A DNA stretch of 64,000 nt from Pseudomonas saudimassiliensis (lineage in GTDB: Bacteria; Pseudomonadota; Gammaproteobacteria; Pseudomonadales; Pseudomonadaceae), in the NCBI RefSeq assembly GCF_000939975.1, contig NZ_LK391969.1, forward strand, positions 526,581 to 590,580, read 5' to 3'. A program made the translations under genes and the position numbers. The notes under the pieces are model-generated. The model saw only the letters and a program-made list of their open reading frames with translations, did not search any database and had not been told where the DNA came from. Within the stretch, counting starts at the first letter, position 1. Every line of letters starts with the position of its first letter. This document shows, in pieces, positions 46,521 through 56,901 of the stretch.

Positions 46521-47216
46521 TCAGTCCAGCAGGTTGCGCTTGCGCGCCTCCGCCTGCACTGTTTCAAGTACTTTTTCGATGCTCATGTGCGAAGAATCGA
46601 TCAGGATGGCGTCTTCAGCCGGCCGTAGTGGCGCGATGCTGCGGTTCATATCCCTTTCGTCCCTGGCATTTATTTCATCGAGAAGACCCGCAAGACTAGC
46701 AGTTTCGCCCTTTTCGAGCAACTGCCGGTAACGGCGTTCAGCACGGATTTCCGGGCTGGCGGTCAGAAATATTTTCAGCTGGGCATCAGGGAACACCACG
46801 GTGCCCATGTCCCGGCCGTCCGCGACCAGCCCCGGGGCTTCCCGGAAGGCCTGTTGCCGGGCCAGCAGCGCCTGACGAACGGCAGGCAGCGAGGCCACGC
46901 GGGAGGCGCCGGCACCGGCGGTTTCGGTGCGGATACCCCGGGTGACATCTTCCCCTTCGAGAATGATGCGCTGCTCCTGGCCTTCCTCGGCAAGAAACTG
47001 CACGTCCAGGTGGGCGGCCAGGCTGGTGAGGGTCTGCTCGTCGGCCAGGTCCACCCCGTGGTTACCGGCGGCAAAGGCCAGCACCCGGTACAGGGCACCA
47101 GAGTCCAGCAGATTCCAGCCCAACCGGGCGGCCAGCATACCGGTCAGGGTGCCCTTGCCGGAGCCACCGGGCCCGTCGATGGTGATGACCGGAGCCATGT
47201 CTGTATCAGCCGTCAC
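46521..47216 (-). CDS. cmk: Cytidylate kinase
   Basis: 231 residues. Phosphorylates CMP/dCMP. P-loop [13 protein letters not shown]-binding region around [15 protein letters not shown] and lid [11 protein letters not shown] are present. The GTG at 47216 is translationally coupled to aroA (GTGA overlap); the ATG at 47198 is an alternative, but relatives begin with a similar five- or six-residue lead. Confidence 0.95.
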   Translation of the reverse strand: MTADTDMAPVITIDGPGGSGKGTLTGMLAARLGWNLLDSGALYRVLAFAAGNHGVDLADEQTLTSLAAHLDVQFLAEEGQEQRIILEGEDVTRGIRTETAGAGASRVASLPAVRQALLARQQAFREAPGLVADGRDMGTVVFPDAQLKIFLTASPEIRAERRYRQLLEKGETASLAGLLDEINARDERDMNRSIAPLRPAEDAILIDSSHMSIEKVLETVQAEARKRNLLD

Positions 47217-49462
47217 GCGCTTTCCTCCTGGCGGATATTGATGCCCACCGAGCGCGCCAGGTCGATGAACCCGGGGAACGAGGTGCCCACGTGGATGCAG
47301 TCGGTAATGCGGATTTCGCCGGTGGCGCGCAGTGACGCAACGGCGAAGGACATGGCGATGCGGTGGTCCATGTGGCTATCGATGGTCGCACTGCCCATTA
47401 CGCCGCCCTCGATGACAATGCCGTCGGGCGTCGGCTCGGCCTTGATGCCCAGCGCCTGCAGGCCGTCGGCCATGACCTGGATGCGGTCGGATTCCTTGAC
47501 CCGCAGCTCCTCGGCGCCGCGCAGCACGGTGCGCCCTTCTGCGCAGGCGGCGGCAACGAAGAGCACGGGAAATTCATCGATTGCCAGCGGTACCTGGTCC
47601 AGGGGAATCTCGATTCCCTTGAGCCCGGCGTAGCGGATACGGATATCGGCCACCGGCTCGCCACCCACTTCGCGCTCGTTGCTCAGGGTGATGTCGCCGC
47701 CCATGGCCCGCAGGATATTGATCACGCCGATGCGGGTGGGGTTGATGCCGACATGCTCCAGGGTGAGGTCGGAGCCTTCGGCTATGCTCGCGGCGACCAT
47801 GAAGAAGGCCGCCGAGGAGATATCCGCCGGCACGTCGATCTTGCCGCCGGTCAGCCTGTGGCCGGATTCGACCGTGGCCGTGGCACCGTCGACCTGCACC
47901 GGATAGCCGAAGCCCCGCAGCATGCGCTCGGTATGATCACGGGTGGGCGCCGGCTCGGTGACCGAGGTCTTGCCTTCGGCATACAGCCCCGCCAGCAACA
48001 GGCAGGATTTGACCTGCGCGCTCGCCATGGGCATGACATATTGCATACCCTTGAGCTGACTCTCGGCACCCTTGATAAGCAACGGTGGCCGGCCGTCGGC
48101 ACCGGTATCGATGCTCGCACCCATCTCCCGCAGCGGATTGGCGACCCGCCCCATTGGGCGTTTGGTCAGGGAGGCATCCCCGGTCAGTTCGGTGGTGAAT
48201 TGCTGGCCCGCCAGCAGCCCCGCTAGCAGTCGCATGGAGGTGCCGGAGTTACCCACATAAATCGGCCCCGGCGGCGCCTGCAAACCGTGCAGGCCAACAC
48301 CATGGATGGTCACCCGGCCGTGGTGTGGGCCTTCGATGACTACGCCCATGTCGCGGAACGCCTGCAGGGTGGCAAGACTGTCCTCACCTTCCAGGAAACC
48401 CTCCACTTCGGTGACCCCCTCGGCAATGGAGCCGAGCATGATCGAGCGGTGGGAAATGGACTTGTCACCCGGGACGCGGATACGACCCTGTACGCTGGTA
48501 CCGGGGTTGGCGATGAAGTTGATTGATTGAGTCTGCATGGGTTCCATATATGCCCTGCGGGCCAGAATCTTGCTGAAATGCTCGCGTGCGGATCGGGCCC
48601 GGGTGAACACACCCAACAGGGTGTTTGCGTCCCTCTCCTCGACCGCTGCGCGCAAGCGGCTTAAATCGTGGGTGAAATCGTCCAGGCTGCGCAACACCGC
48701 ATCGCGGTTGGCCAGGAACACATCCCGCCACATGACCGGGTCGCTGGCGGCGATCCGGGTGAAATCTCGAAAACCACCGGCAGCATAGCGGAATATTTCC
48801 AGGTTTTCGCTGCGCGAAGCCAGGGTGTCGACCAGCGAGAAGGCCAGCAGATGGGGGAGATGACTGGTGGCCGCCAGCACTTCGTCATGGTCGGCCAGGG
48901 GCATGTCCTCGACATCTGCGCCCAGGGCACGCCAGGCCTGACGCACCAGGGCCAGGGCTGGCTCGCCGGTTTCTTCGAGCGGCGTCAGTATCACCTTGTG
49001 ATTGCGAAACAGCTGGGCGTCGGCCGCCTCCACTCCACTGCGCTCGGACCCGGCAATCGGGTGCCCGGGCACGAAGTGCGGCGGAATGCAGCCAAAGGCG
49101 CCCCGTACTGCGTCGACGACCGCATTCTTGGTGCTGCCGGCATCGGTGATCACCGCCTGCCCCAGATCCAGCTTGGCCAATTGGCCCAGTACCCGCTCCA
49201 TGGCCAGTACCGGTACCGCCAGCATGATCAGGTCAGCGCCCTGCACGGCCTCGGCCAGATCGTCGGTGACCCGGTCGACCACCCCCAGCGGGACAGCCTG
49301 GCGCAGCGTCGCCGGATCATGATCGCAGCCCACCACCTCCCGGCAGAGCCCGGACTGGCGCAGACCCTTGGCAAAGGAGCCGCCGATCAGACCCAGGCCG
49401 ACAACCGCCAGGCGGCCAAGGAGCGGCCCGGCGGAAGCCGTCGTCACGAGGCTTTCATTCAC
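47213..49462 (-). CDS. tyrA-aroA: Prephenate dehydrogenase / EPSP synthase fusion
   Basis: 749 residues from GTG 49462, which has AGGG about 9 bp upstream and overlaps the hisC stop. Residues about 1-295 are TyrA (NAD motif [25 protein letters not shown]); residues about 310-749 are AroA/EPSP synthase ([35 protein letters not shown]). The fusion puts a tyrosine-branch enzyme and a common shikimate enzyme on one chain, as in other Pseudomonas. The aroA loop GNSGTSMRL has Ser, Thr and Met in place of the NAGTAMRP of E. coli, as in glyphosate-tolerant class II-like enzymes. Confidence 0.93.
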   Translation of the reverse strand: MNESLVTTASAGPLLGRLAVVGLGLIGGSFAKGLRQSGLCREVVGCDHDPATLRQAVPLGVVDRVTDDLAEAVQGADLIMLAVPVLAMERVLGQLAKLDLGQAVITDAGSTKNAVVDAVRGAFGCIPPHFVPGHPIAGSERSGVEAADAQLFRNHKVILTPLEETGEPALALVRQAWRALGADVEDMPLADHDEVLAATSHLPHLLAFSLVDTLASRSENLEIFRYAAGGFRDFTRIAASDPVMWRDVFLANRDAVLRSLDDFTHDLSRLRAAVEERDANTLLGVFTRARSAREHFSKILARRAYMEPMQTQSINFIANPGTSVQGRIRVPGDKSISHRSIMLGSIAEGVTEVEGFLEGEDSLATLQAFRDMGVVIEGPHHGRVTIHGVGLHGLQAPPGPIYVGNSGTSMRLLAGLLAGQQFTTELTGDASLTKRPMGRVANPLREMGASIDTGADGRPPLLIKGAESQLKGMQYVMPMASAQVKSCLLLAGLYAEGKTSVTEPAPTRDHTERMLRGFGYPVQVDGATATVESGHRLTGGKIDVPADISSAAFFMVAASIAEGSDLTLEHVGINPTRIGVINILRAMGGDITLSNEREVGGEPVADIRIRYAGLKGIEIPLDQVPLAIDEFPVLFVAAACAEGRTVLRGAEELRVKESDRIQVMADGLQALGIKAEPTPDGIVIEGGVMGSATIDSHMDHRIAMSFAVASLRATGEIRITDCIHVGTSFPGFIDLARSVGINIRQEESA

Positions 49463-50567
49463 CTTGCAGAACCCTGGCCAGCGCCTCGAGGAAACGCTTG
49501 TTTTCCTGGGGCAGGCCGATGGATACGCGGAGATGGTTCGGCATGCCGTAACCGGCGATCGGGCGGACAATCACGCCCTCGCGCAGCAGGCCCTGATAGA
49601 CGGGCGCGGCCTCCCGGCCGAGGTCGACGGCAATGAAGTTGCCGCGCGAGGCGATCCAGGCCAGCCCCAGCTCGCGGAAGCCCTGCTCCAGCTGCGCCAT
49701 GCCCTCGCGGTTGGCGCGGCGGCTTTCCGCCAGATAGGTAGTGTCTTCCAGACTGGCAACGGCGGCGGCCAGCGCCAGGCTGTTGACGTTGAAGGGTTGC
49801 CGCACGCGGTTCAGCACATCGGCAATCTGCGGGTCGCTGATTGCATAGCCCACGCGCAGGGCGGCCAGGCCGTAGGCTTTGGAGAAGGTCCGGCTGACAA
49901 TCAGGTTGGGGTACCGCCCGATGAAGTCGAAGCCGTTGAGGGCATCGGCGACGTTGACATATTCGGTGTAGGCTTCATCCAGCACTACCAGCACGCGCTC
50001 GGGCACCGCAGCCATGAAGGCTTCGAACTCGGCGCGCTCGATCCAGGTACCGGTCGGGTTGTTCGGGTTGGCAATGAATACCAGGCGCGTGGCCGGGGTA
50101 ATCGCCGCCGCCATGGCTTCCAAGTCGTGGCCCCATTCGCGGGCCGGTACTTCAATGGCCGTCGCGCCCACGGCCTGGGTGACAATCGGATAGACCGCAA
50201 AGGCGTGCTGACTGAAGACCACCTCGGTGCCGGGAGCGAGGAAGGCCCGCGCCAGCAGCTCGAGAATGTCATTGGAGCCATTGCCCAGGGTAATCATCGG
50301 CAGGTCGAAACCGAAGCGCCGGGACAGGGCCTGCTTGAGGGCGAAGCCGTTACCGTCGGGGTAGCGGGTCAGTTCCGGCAGGGCTTCCTGGATCGCCTTG
50401 AGCGCCATGGGCGCCGGACCGAGGGGGTTCTCGTTGCTCGCCAGCTTGATGATGTCGGCCGGCTCGAGACCAAACTCGCGGGCCAGCTCTTCCACCGGCT
50501 TGCCGGGAACGTAGGGGGACAGCTCTTGCACGCCTGGCAGCGCCAGGCTCAGGAAATCGCAACTCAT
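49455..50567 (-). CDS. hisC: Histidinol-phosphate / aromatic aminotransferase
   Basis: 370 residues, fold type I PLP enzyme. The Lys that forms the Schiff base is in SRTFSKAYGLAALRVGY; NPNNPTGTW and LDEAYTEY are also seen. Placed between pheA and tyrA-aroA, this HisC paralogue probably transaminates aromatic keto acids (phenylpyruvate, hydroxyphenylpyruvate) as well as histidinol phosphate. Overlaps the fusion gene by 8 bp. Confidence 0.94.
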   Translation of the reverse strand: MSCDFLSLALPGVQELSPYVPGKPVEELAREFGLEPADIIKLASNENPLGPAPMALKAIQEALPELTRYPDGNGFALKQALSRRFGFDLPMITLGNGSNDILELLARAFLAPGTEVVFSQHAFAVYPIVTQAVGATAIEVPAREWGHDLEAMAAAITPATRLVFIANPNNPTGTWIERAEFEAFMAAVPERVLVVLDEAYTEYVNVADALNGFDFIGRYPNLIVSRTFSKAYGLAALRVGYAISDPQIADVLNRVRQPFNVNSLALAAAVASLEDTTYLAESRRANREGMAQLEQGFRELGLAWIASRGNFIAVDLGREAAPVYQGLLREGVIVRPIAGYGMPNHLRVSIGLPQENKRFLEALARVLQGE

Positions 50568-50574
50568 GACAACG

Positions 50575-50648
50575 CCTCAAGCTTCAGGCCGCAGGCTCCA
50601 AGCGACATCATCTGCCAAACCGCTTGCAGCTTGCCGCCGGTAGCCTGC
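50575..50648. repeat. Degenerate GC-rich dispersed repeat between pheA and hisC
   Basis: The 89-bp gap is filled by AAGCTTCAGGCCGCAGGCT, CCAAGCG and a loosely inverted copy CGCTTGCAGCTTGCCGCC...AGCCTGCCGC. This AAGCTGCAAGC-like style recurs as dispersed repeats in Pseudomonas genomes. It is too decayed for a firm class. Confidence 0.35.
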
Positions 50649-50656
50649 CGCTACGG

Positions 50657-51754
50657 TTAAAGTACCGCCTTCGGATAGGACCCCAGGATCTTCAGCGCGA
50701 CGGACTCCTCGCGGATCTTCTCCAGGGCATCGCGGATCAGTGGATCATGCTGGTGACCGAGGAAATCAATGAAGAATACATAGGTCCATTTACCGCTGCG
50801 TGACGGCCGGGTTTCGATGCGGGTCAGATCGATGCCGTTATCGTGGAACGGCTGCAACAGGTGATGCAGCACACCCGGCCGGTTGTTCATCGAGACAATG
50901 ATGGAAGTCTTGTCGTCGCCGGTCGGAGGCACTTCCTGGTTGCCGATCATCAGAAAGCGGGTGGAGTTATCCGGGCGATCCTCAATCTTCTCGGCAATAC
51001 AGGTCAGGCCGTACAGCTCGCCAGCGATATCACCGGCAATCGCTGCCGAGTTCCACTCACCCTTGACCCGGCGCGCCGCCTCGGCGTTGCTCGCCACCGC
51101 CACCCGCTCGACGTTCGGGTAATGGGCGTCCAGCCACTTGCGGCACTGGGCCAGAGACTGGGCATGGGAATAGACCCGGGAAATCTTGTCGGTGCGGGTA
51201 TTCTCACCCACCAGCAGATGATGGTGAATGCGCAGCTCCACCTCGCCACAGATCACCAGGTCATGTTCGAGGAAGCTGTCGAGGGTGTGATTGATTGCGC
51301 CCTCGGTGGAATTTTCCACCGGCACCACCCCGAAATGCACCGCCCCCGCCGCCACTTCACGGAAGATCTCATCAATCGCCGCCATGGGCACACTGTTGAC
51401 CGAGTGACCAAAGTGCTTGAGCGCTGCGGCCTGGGTGAAGGTTCCCTCCGGCCCGAGATAGGCGACGCGCAGGGGTTCTTCCAGGGCCAGGCAGGCGGAC
51501 ATGATCTCGCGAAACAGCCGCGCGACCTCTTCGTTGTCCAGCGGCCCCTTGTTCAGCTCCATGATGTGCTTGAGCACCCAGGCTTCCCGTTCGGGTCGGT
51601 AGAACACCGGCTTCTCGCCTTCGGCCAGCGACTTCTGCTTGACCTCGGCCACTGTCTGGGCACAACGCGCACGCTCGTTGATCAGCTCCAGCAGCTTCTC
51701 GTCGAGCGCGTCGATGCGGTTGCGCAGGGCCTTGAGTTGCGCTTCGTCGGACAT
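50657..51754 (-). CDS. pheA: Chorismate mutase / prephenate dehydratase (P-protein)
   Basis: 365 residues from ATG 51754 (MSDEAQLKALRNRID). Chorismate mutase AroQ (1-90) leads to prephenate dehydratase (about 95-275, with NSTEGAINHTLD and the TRFLMIG catalytic motif) and an ACT domain (about 285-360; NRPGVLHHLL and ETRPS form the phenylalanine site). The frame extends three codons upstream to a TTG overlapping serC. Makes phenylpyruvate for phenylalanine and is feedback-inhibited by it. Confidence 0.96.
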   Translation of the reverse strand: MSDEAQLKALRNRIDALDEKLLELINERARCAQTVAEVKQKSLAEGEKPVFYRPEREAWVLKHIMELNKGPLDNEEVARLFREIMSACLALEEPLRVAYLGPEGTFTQAAALKHFGHSVNSVPMAAIDEIFREVAAGAVHFGVVPVENSTEGAINHTLDSFLEHDLVICGEVELRIHHHLLVGENTRTDKISRVYSHAQSLAQCRKWLDAHYPNVERVAVASNAEAARRVKGEWNSAAIAGDIAGELYGLTCIAEKIEDRPDNSTRFLMIGNQEVPPTGDDKTSIIVSMNNRPGVLHHLLQPFHDNGIDLTRIETRPSRSGKWTYVFFIDFLGHQHDPLIRDALEKIREESVALKILGSYPKAVL

Positions 51755-51759
51755 GTCAT

Positions 51760-52845
51760 TCAACCGTGCTGTTGTTCAAATTCGGCCATGTAGGCCACCA
51801 GTGCATCCACTGCCGCTTCCGGCACCGCGTTGTAGAGGGAGGCACGCATGCCGCCCACCGAGCGGTGGCCCTTGAGGTTGAGCAGGCCACGTTCCTCGGC
51901 ACCGGCCAGGAAGGGCTTGTCCAGCCGATCATCGGCCAGGCGGAAGGGGATATTCATCCACGACCGATCGGCGACGTTGATCGGGTTGCTGTAGAACTCG
52001 CTGGCATCGATGGCCGCGTACAGCTTGCGCTGCTTGGCGTCATTGATGCGTTCCATGGCCTCGACCCCACCCTGGGCCTTGAGCCACTTGAACACCAGCC
52101 CGGACAGGTACCAGGCGAAGGTCGGCGGCGTGTTGTACATGGAGCCGTTCTTGGCCGCGACACTGTAGTCGAGCATGGTCGGACATTTGCTGTGGGCCTT
52201 GCCCAGCAGATCCTCGCGGACGATGACCACGGTCAACCCGCTGGGCCCGATGTTCTTCTGCGCACCGGCATAGAGCAGACCGAAGCGCGACACATCCAGC
52301 GGTCGGGACAGGATATCGGAGGACACATCGGCTACCAGGGGTTTGTCGCCCACCTCGGGAATCCAGTTGAATTCCACACCACCGATGGTCTCGTTGGGCG
52401 TGTAGTGCACGTAGGCAGCATTGTCGGACAACTGCCATTCGTTCTGGCCGGGAATCGCAAAATAGTCATATTCCTTGGCCGAGGCGGCGACGTTGACGTG
52501 GCCGTAGCGGGCGGCTTCCTCGATGGCCTTGCGCGACCAGATGCCGGTGTCGATGTAATCGGCACTGCCGTCCTCACCGAGCAGGTTCAGCGGGATCTGC
52601 GCGAACTGCTGGCTGGCGCCGCCCTGGAGAAACAGCACCTTGTAGTCGGACGGGATGCTCAGCAGGTCGCGCAGGTCCTGTTCGGCCTGCTCGGCGATGC
52701 CGACGAACTCGTCGCTGCGGTGGCTCATTTCCATGACCGACAGACCCTTGCCCTGCCAGTCGGTCAATTCGTCCCTGGCTGTCTGCAGTACCGCTTCCGG
52801 CAAGGCAGCCGGGCCCGCACAGAAATTGAACAGTCGCTTGCTCAC
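51760..52845 (-). CDS. serC: Phosphoserine aminotransferase
   Basis: 361 residues. PLP enzyme for serine and pyridoxal phosphate synthesis. Landmarks: [30 protein letters not shown] and the Schiff-base Lys in [14 protein letters not shown]. It lies 7 bp after gyrA and immediately before pheA, the usual Pseudomonas order. Confidence 0.97.
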   Translation of the reverse strand: MSKRLFNFCAGPAALPEAVLQTARDELTDWQGKGLSVMEMSHRSDEFVGIAEQAEQDLRDLLSIPSDYKVLFLQGGASQQFAQIPLNLLGEDGSADYIDTGIWSRKAIEEAARYGHVNVAASAKEYDYFAIPGQNEWQLSDNAAYVHYTPNETIGGVEFNWIPEVGDKPLVADVSSDILSRPLDVSRFGLLYAGAQKNIGPSGLTVVIVREDLLGKAHSKCPTMLDYSVAAKNGSMYNTPPTFAWYLSGLVFKWLKAQGGVEAMERINDAKQRKLYAAIDASEFYSNPINVADRSWMNIPFRLADDRLDKPFLAGAEERGLLNLKGHRSVGGMRASLYNAVPEAAVDALVAYMAEFEQQHG

Positions 52846-52852
52846 CTTAACC

Positions 52853-55471
52853 TCACTCTTGCTCGTCAGTGGTTCCGGCGCTGTCTTCAGCTACGCCGGC
52901 ATCGGTCTCGCCAACTTCTTCCTCGTCGCCCTCTTCTTCAGAAGGCTCCTGCACACGTTCCAGGCCGACCAGCTTCTCGCCGTTGCCCAGCTTGATCAGG
53001 GTCACGCCCTGGGTGTTGCGCGACAGGCTGGATACTTCCGATACGCGGGTCCGCACCAGGGTACCCTGGTCGGAAATCAGCATGATTTCCTCGCCTTCGA
53101 CCACCTGCACCGCGCCCACCAGCGGGCCATTGCGGTCGTTGGTGACCATGGCGATCACGCCCTGGCCACCGCGCTTGTACTGCGGGAAGTCCTCGACCGG
53201 AGTGCGCTTGCCGTAGCCGTGCTGGGAAGCCGTGAGGATCTCGGTGCCGTCCTCGGCAATCAGCATGGACACCAGACGCTGCCCTTCCGGCAGGCGCATG
53301 CCGCGTACGCCGCGGGCGGTACGGCCCATGGCGCGCACGTCGGTTTCATTGAAGCGTGTCACCTTGCCGCCGTCGGAGAACAGCATGATCTGCTTGTTGC
53401 CGTCGGTCAGCGCAGCGCTGATCAGGGTATCGCCCTCGTCCAGATCCAGGGCGATCAGGCCGACGCTGCGCTGGCGGCTGAACTGGGGCAGCGGGGTCTT
53501 CTTCACGGTGCCGTTGGCGGTGGCCATGAAGATGAACCAGCCCTCGGTGTACTCCTCCACCGGCAACATGGTGGTGATGTACTCACCCTCGTCCAGCGGC
53601 AGCAGGTTGACCAGCGGCCGGCCACGGGCCGTACGCGAGGCTTCCGGAATCTCGTAGGTCTTCAGCCAGTAGACCTTGCCCTTGCTGGAGAACAGCATGA
53701 GCGTGGTATGGCTGTTGGCGACCAGCAGGTGGGACACATAGTCCTCATCCTTGACGCCGGTGGCTGCCTTGCCCCGGCCACCGCGGCGCTGGGCGTTGTA
53801 GTCCGACAGCGGCTGGCTCTTGGCATAGCCGCCATGGGAAATGGTCACCACGCGGTCTTCTTCGGTGATCAGGTCGGCCACGCTCAGATCCAGACGCGAG
53901 GCGATGATTTCGGTACGGCGCTCATCACCGAAATTGGTCCGGATGGTTTCCAATTCCTCGACGATGACTTCCATCAACCGCTCTTCGCTGTTGAGGATGC
54001 GCAGCAGCTCGCCGATCTGCACCAGGATTTCCTGGTATTCGGACAGCAGCTTGTCGTGCTCCAGCCCGGTCAGGCGATGCAGACGCAGGTCCAGGATTGC
54101 CTGGGCCTGTTCGGGGGACAGGTAATATTTGCCATCGTGCAGACCGTACTGCTCGGGCAGTTCGTCCGGACGGCAGGATTCAGCACCGGCGCGCTCGACC
54201 ATCTCCATCACCGCACCGGGCTCCCAGGCGGCAGCCAACAGGCGCTCGCGGGCTTCGGCCGGGGATGGCGACGCCTTGATCAAGGCGATGACCGGGTCGA
54301 TATTCGACAGGGCCACCGCCTGGCCTTCGAGGATATGCCCCCGCTCGCGAGCCTTGCGCAGCTCGTAGACGGTACGGCGGGTCACCACTTCACGGCGGTG
54401 GCGGATGAAGGCGTCCAGCAGTTCCTTCAGGTTGAGGATCCGCGGCTGGCCGTCCAGCAGACCGACCACGTTGATGCCGAACACGTTCTGCATCTGGGTC
54501 TGGGCATAGAGGTTGTTGAGGATGACCTCGGCCACCTCGCCCCGGCGCAGCTCGATGACCACGCGCATACCGTCCTTGTCGGACTCATCACGCAGCTCGC
54601 TGATGCCTTCGAGTTTCTTTTCCTTGACCAGCTCGGCGATGCGCTCGATCAGCTTGGCCTTGTTGACCTGGTAGGGCAGCTCATGGATCAGGATCTGCTG
54701 GCGGCCACCGACCTTGTCGATGTCCTCGATGGAGCAGCGCGCCCGCACATAGATGCGGCCACGGCCGGTCTTGTAGGCTTCAACGATACCGGCACGGCCG
54801 TTGATGATACCGGCGGTGGGGAAATCGGGGCCCGGGATGTGCTCCATCAACTCCTCGATGGACATGTCCGGGTTGGCGATCAGCGCCAGGCAACCGTTGA
54901 TCACTTCGGTCAGGTTGTGCGGCGGAATGTTGGTCGCCATGCCGACGGCGATACCACTGGAGCCGTTGACCAGCAGGTTGGGCACGCGGGTGGGCAGCAC
55001 CTCGGGAATCTGCTCGGTGCCGTCGTAGTTAGGCACCCAGTCGACGGTTTCCTTGTCCAGGTCGGCCAGCAGCTCGTGGGCCAGCTTGGTCATGCGGATT
55101 TCGGTATAACGCATCGCCGCGGCGCTGTCGCCGTCCACTGAACCGAAGTTACCCTGACCGTCAACCAGCAGGTAGCGCAGGGAGAATGGCTGGGCCATGC
55201 GAACGATGGTGTCGTACACCGCCAAGTCGCCATGGGGGTGGTATTTACCAATCACGTCCCCGACCACACGGGCCGATTTCTTGTACGGCTTGTTCCAATC
55301 GTTGTTGAGTTCGCTCATGGCGAACAGCACGCGGCGGTGCACCGGCTTCAGACCGTCGCGCACATCGGGCAGGGCCCGCCCGACGATCACGCTCATGGCG
55401 TAGTCAAGGTACGATTGCTTCAGCTCATCTTCGATATTGACTGGAGAAATTTCTCTGGCCAGCTCACCCAT
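52853..55471 (-). CDS. gyrA: DNA gyrase subunit A, Leu at residue 83
   Basis: 872 residues. With GyrB introduces negative supercoils; the catalytic Tyr122 is in [10 protein letters not shown] and the GyrA box QRRGGRG precedes the C-terminal beta-pinwheel and an acidic tail. The quinolone-resistance region reads [10 protein letters not shown]: counting from MGELAREIS, residue 83 is Leu (TTG), where E. coli has Ser and P. aeruginosa Thr. Asp87 is wild type. The numbering has no gaps relative to E. coli up to here. First gene of the minus-strand block. Confidence 0.98.
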   Translation of the reverse strand: MGELAREISPVNIEDELKQSYLDYAMSVIVGRALPDVRDGLKPVHRRVLFAMSELNNDWNKPYKKSARVVGDVIGKYHPHGDLAVYDTIVRMAQPFSLRYLLVDGQGNFGSVDGDSAAAMRYTEIRMTKLAHELLADLDKETVDWVPNYDGTEQIPEVLPTRVPNLLVNGSSGIAVGMATNIPPHNLTEVINGCLALIANPDMSIEELMEHIPGPDFPTAGIINGRAGIVEAYKTGRGRIYVRARCSIEDIDKVGGRQQILIHELPYQVNKAKLIERIAELVKEKKLEGISELRDESDKDGMRVVIELRRGEVAEVILNNLYAQTQMQNVFGINVVGLLDGQPRILNLKELLDAFIRHRREVVTRRTVYELRKARERGHILEGQAVALSNIDPVIALIKASPSPAEARERLLAAAWEPGAVMEMVERAGAESCRPDELPEQYGLHDGKYYLSPEQAQAILDLRLHRLTGLEHDKLLSEYQEILVQIGELLRILNSEERLMEVIVEELETIRTNFGDERRTEIIASRLDLSVADLITEEDRVVTISHGGYAKSQPLSDYNAQRRGGRGKAATGVKDEDYVSHLLVANSHTTLMLFSSKGKVYWLKTYEIPEASRTARGRPLVNLLPLDEGEYITTMLPVEEYTEGWFIFMATANGTVKKTPLPQFSRQRSVGLIALDLDEGDTLISAALTDGNKQIMLFSDGGKVTRFNETDVRAMGRTARGVRGMRLPEGQRLVSMLIAEDGTEILTASQHGYGKRTPVEDFPQYKRGGQGVIAMVTNDRNGPLVGAVQVVEGEEIMLISDQGTLVRTRVSEVSSLSRNTQGVTLIKLGNGEKLVGLERVQEPSEEEGDEEEVGETDAGVAEDSAGTTDEQE

Positions 55472-55654
55472 GAAACGGCATTCCTTTTATTGTTGGCTAC
55501 CTGACGGCGCCAATGCGCATTCAGCGCGGAACGGGGTCCGGCTCGGGGCCGGATCAAAGCCCGGAATGATACCACATCGCGCGCTCCGGCGGGAGATGGC
55601 GCACCTTGCTGAGCGCCAGTTCACAGCACCTGACCGGCGGGCCGGCAGGTCAGG

Positions 55655-56692
55655 TCAGTGCAAACGACGTGGACTCAGCAATTCGGCCAGCTTGACCTCG
55701 TCCGGGCGCTCGATGATGCCTTTTTCAGTCACGATCACGTCGATCAGGTCGGCGGGCGTCACGTCGAACAGCGCCTCCCCCGCCGGCGCGTCCTGCTCCT
55801 CACCCAGTTCGACGTCGTCGGCCGTCTCCAGCGTCAGATCAATGCAGGAGCTGGGCGCCACCACCATGAAACGCAGACCGTGGTGCATCGCCAGCACAGC
55901 CAGACCGTAGGTCCCGATGGCGTTGACCACATCGCCATTACCGGCGATGCGCTCGGCGCCGACCACCACCCAGCTGGGACTGGCTTCCTTCATCAGATGC
56001 CCGGCGACCGTATCGGCATGCAGCGTTGCCGGCAGGTCGTACTGCTGCAGCTCCCAATGGGTGACCAGACCGGCATTGCCGGGCCGGCTCTCGCAGACCT
56101 CAACCTGGGCCACCAGGCCCGCCCCGTGGGCTGCCTGGATCACCCCGAGCACGCCACCCCGGCCGCTGCCGGATAAAGCACCGGCGTGGCCGAAGGTCAT
56201 CAGCGTCTGGGGCTGGCGGTCGTGCCGCCGGATTACCTGCATGCCGAGCTTGGCCATGACCCGATTCGCTTCGCTGTCGCTGGCATGGATACCCAGCGCG
56301 GCTTCGGCGAGCAGCGCCGGCACGTCCGCAGAGAGGCCCAGCGGGCGACGTAGCCGCTCCTGCAGCATGCGCAGCGCCCAGGTCAGCGGCTCCGCCGAGG
56401 GACGCGCCTCGGCCAGCAGTTCGAAGTCCGCCGCCAAGGCGCCGGACCAGTCCGCGGCCTGGCCCAGGCGTCTGGCCGCCAGGGCGATACCGTAGGCGGC
56501 GGCGATGCCCACCGAGGCGGGCCCCTGCACCACGCCGTCGCGGATGGCCGCAGCGACCTGGGGCGCGTCAGTGCAATCGATCCAGAGATGTTCTTCGGGC
56601 AGGCGGCGATGATCGAGGATACGCAGACTGTCGCCGCGCCACTCCATCGCCTGGACGCCGCGCTGGTCAGCGCCTTGGGGTTGAAACTGCAT
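55655..56692 (-). CDS. MtnA-family protein (methylthioribose-1-P isomerase homologue) lacking catalytic residues
   Basis: 345 residues from ATG 56692 (CTGGAG upstream); the frame extends to 56866 without similarity. It aligns end to end with MtnA of the methionine salvage pathway (AAYGIALAARRL, GVLGVIQAAHGAG, ATLHADTVAGHLMK, IGTYGLAVLAMHHG). The phosphate-binding RGAP motif reads QGPA (56-59). The catalytic HCNAG reads FGHAG (167-171), losing Cys. The catalytic Asp of GADRIA is Glu247. All three changes remove known functional residues, so isomerase activity is doubtful. It may be decaying or have a new role. Confidence 0.8.
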   Translation of the reverse strand: MQFQPQGADQRGVQAMEWRGDSLRILDHRRLPEEHLWIDCTDAPQVAAAIRDGVVQGPASVGIAAAYGIALAARRLGQAADWSGALAADFELLAEARPSAEPLTWALRMLQERLRRPLGLSADVPALLAEAALGIHASDSEANRVMAKLGMQVIRRHDRQPQTLMTFGHAGALSGSGRGGVLGVIQAAHGAGLVAQVEVCESRPGNAGLVTHWELQQYDLPATLHADTVAGHLMKEASPSWVVVGAERIAGNGDVVNAIGTYGLAVLAMHHGLRFMVVAPSSCIDLTLETADDVELGEEQDAPAGEALFDVTPADLIDVIVTEKGIIERPDEVKLAELLSPRRLH

Positions 56693-56901
56693 GAACGACT
56701 CCAGCGGGAAAACATCATTATACTCGGGGCAGTACCGAAAGACTCCCCCGCACCGCACCCCCGCGAGCAAATGTCGCTGCCAGCGGCAAAAATGAGAGGG
56801 TATACTGCTGGCCATGCGACGGACGAGCTGGGCCAAGGCCCAGACGAACACACTCAAAGCCGGCACCCGGACGCGGGTCAGGCAGATGCAACAAGGGGAT
56901 C

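Noticed and set aside
47363..50660. Large plus-strand frames opposite aroA, tyrA and hisC
   Set aside because: His/Gly/Gln-rich shadows of well-supported minus-strand enzymes; no ribosome-binding sites.
52655..55141. 828-codon plus-strand frame opposite gyrA
   Set aside because: Antisense shadow; gyrA on the minus strand has full-length motif conservation.
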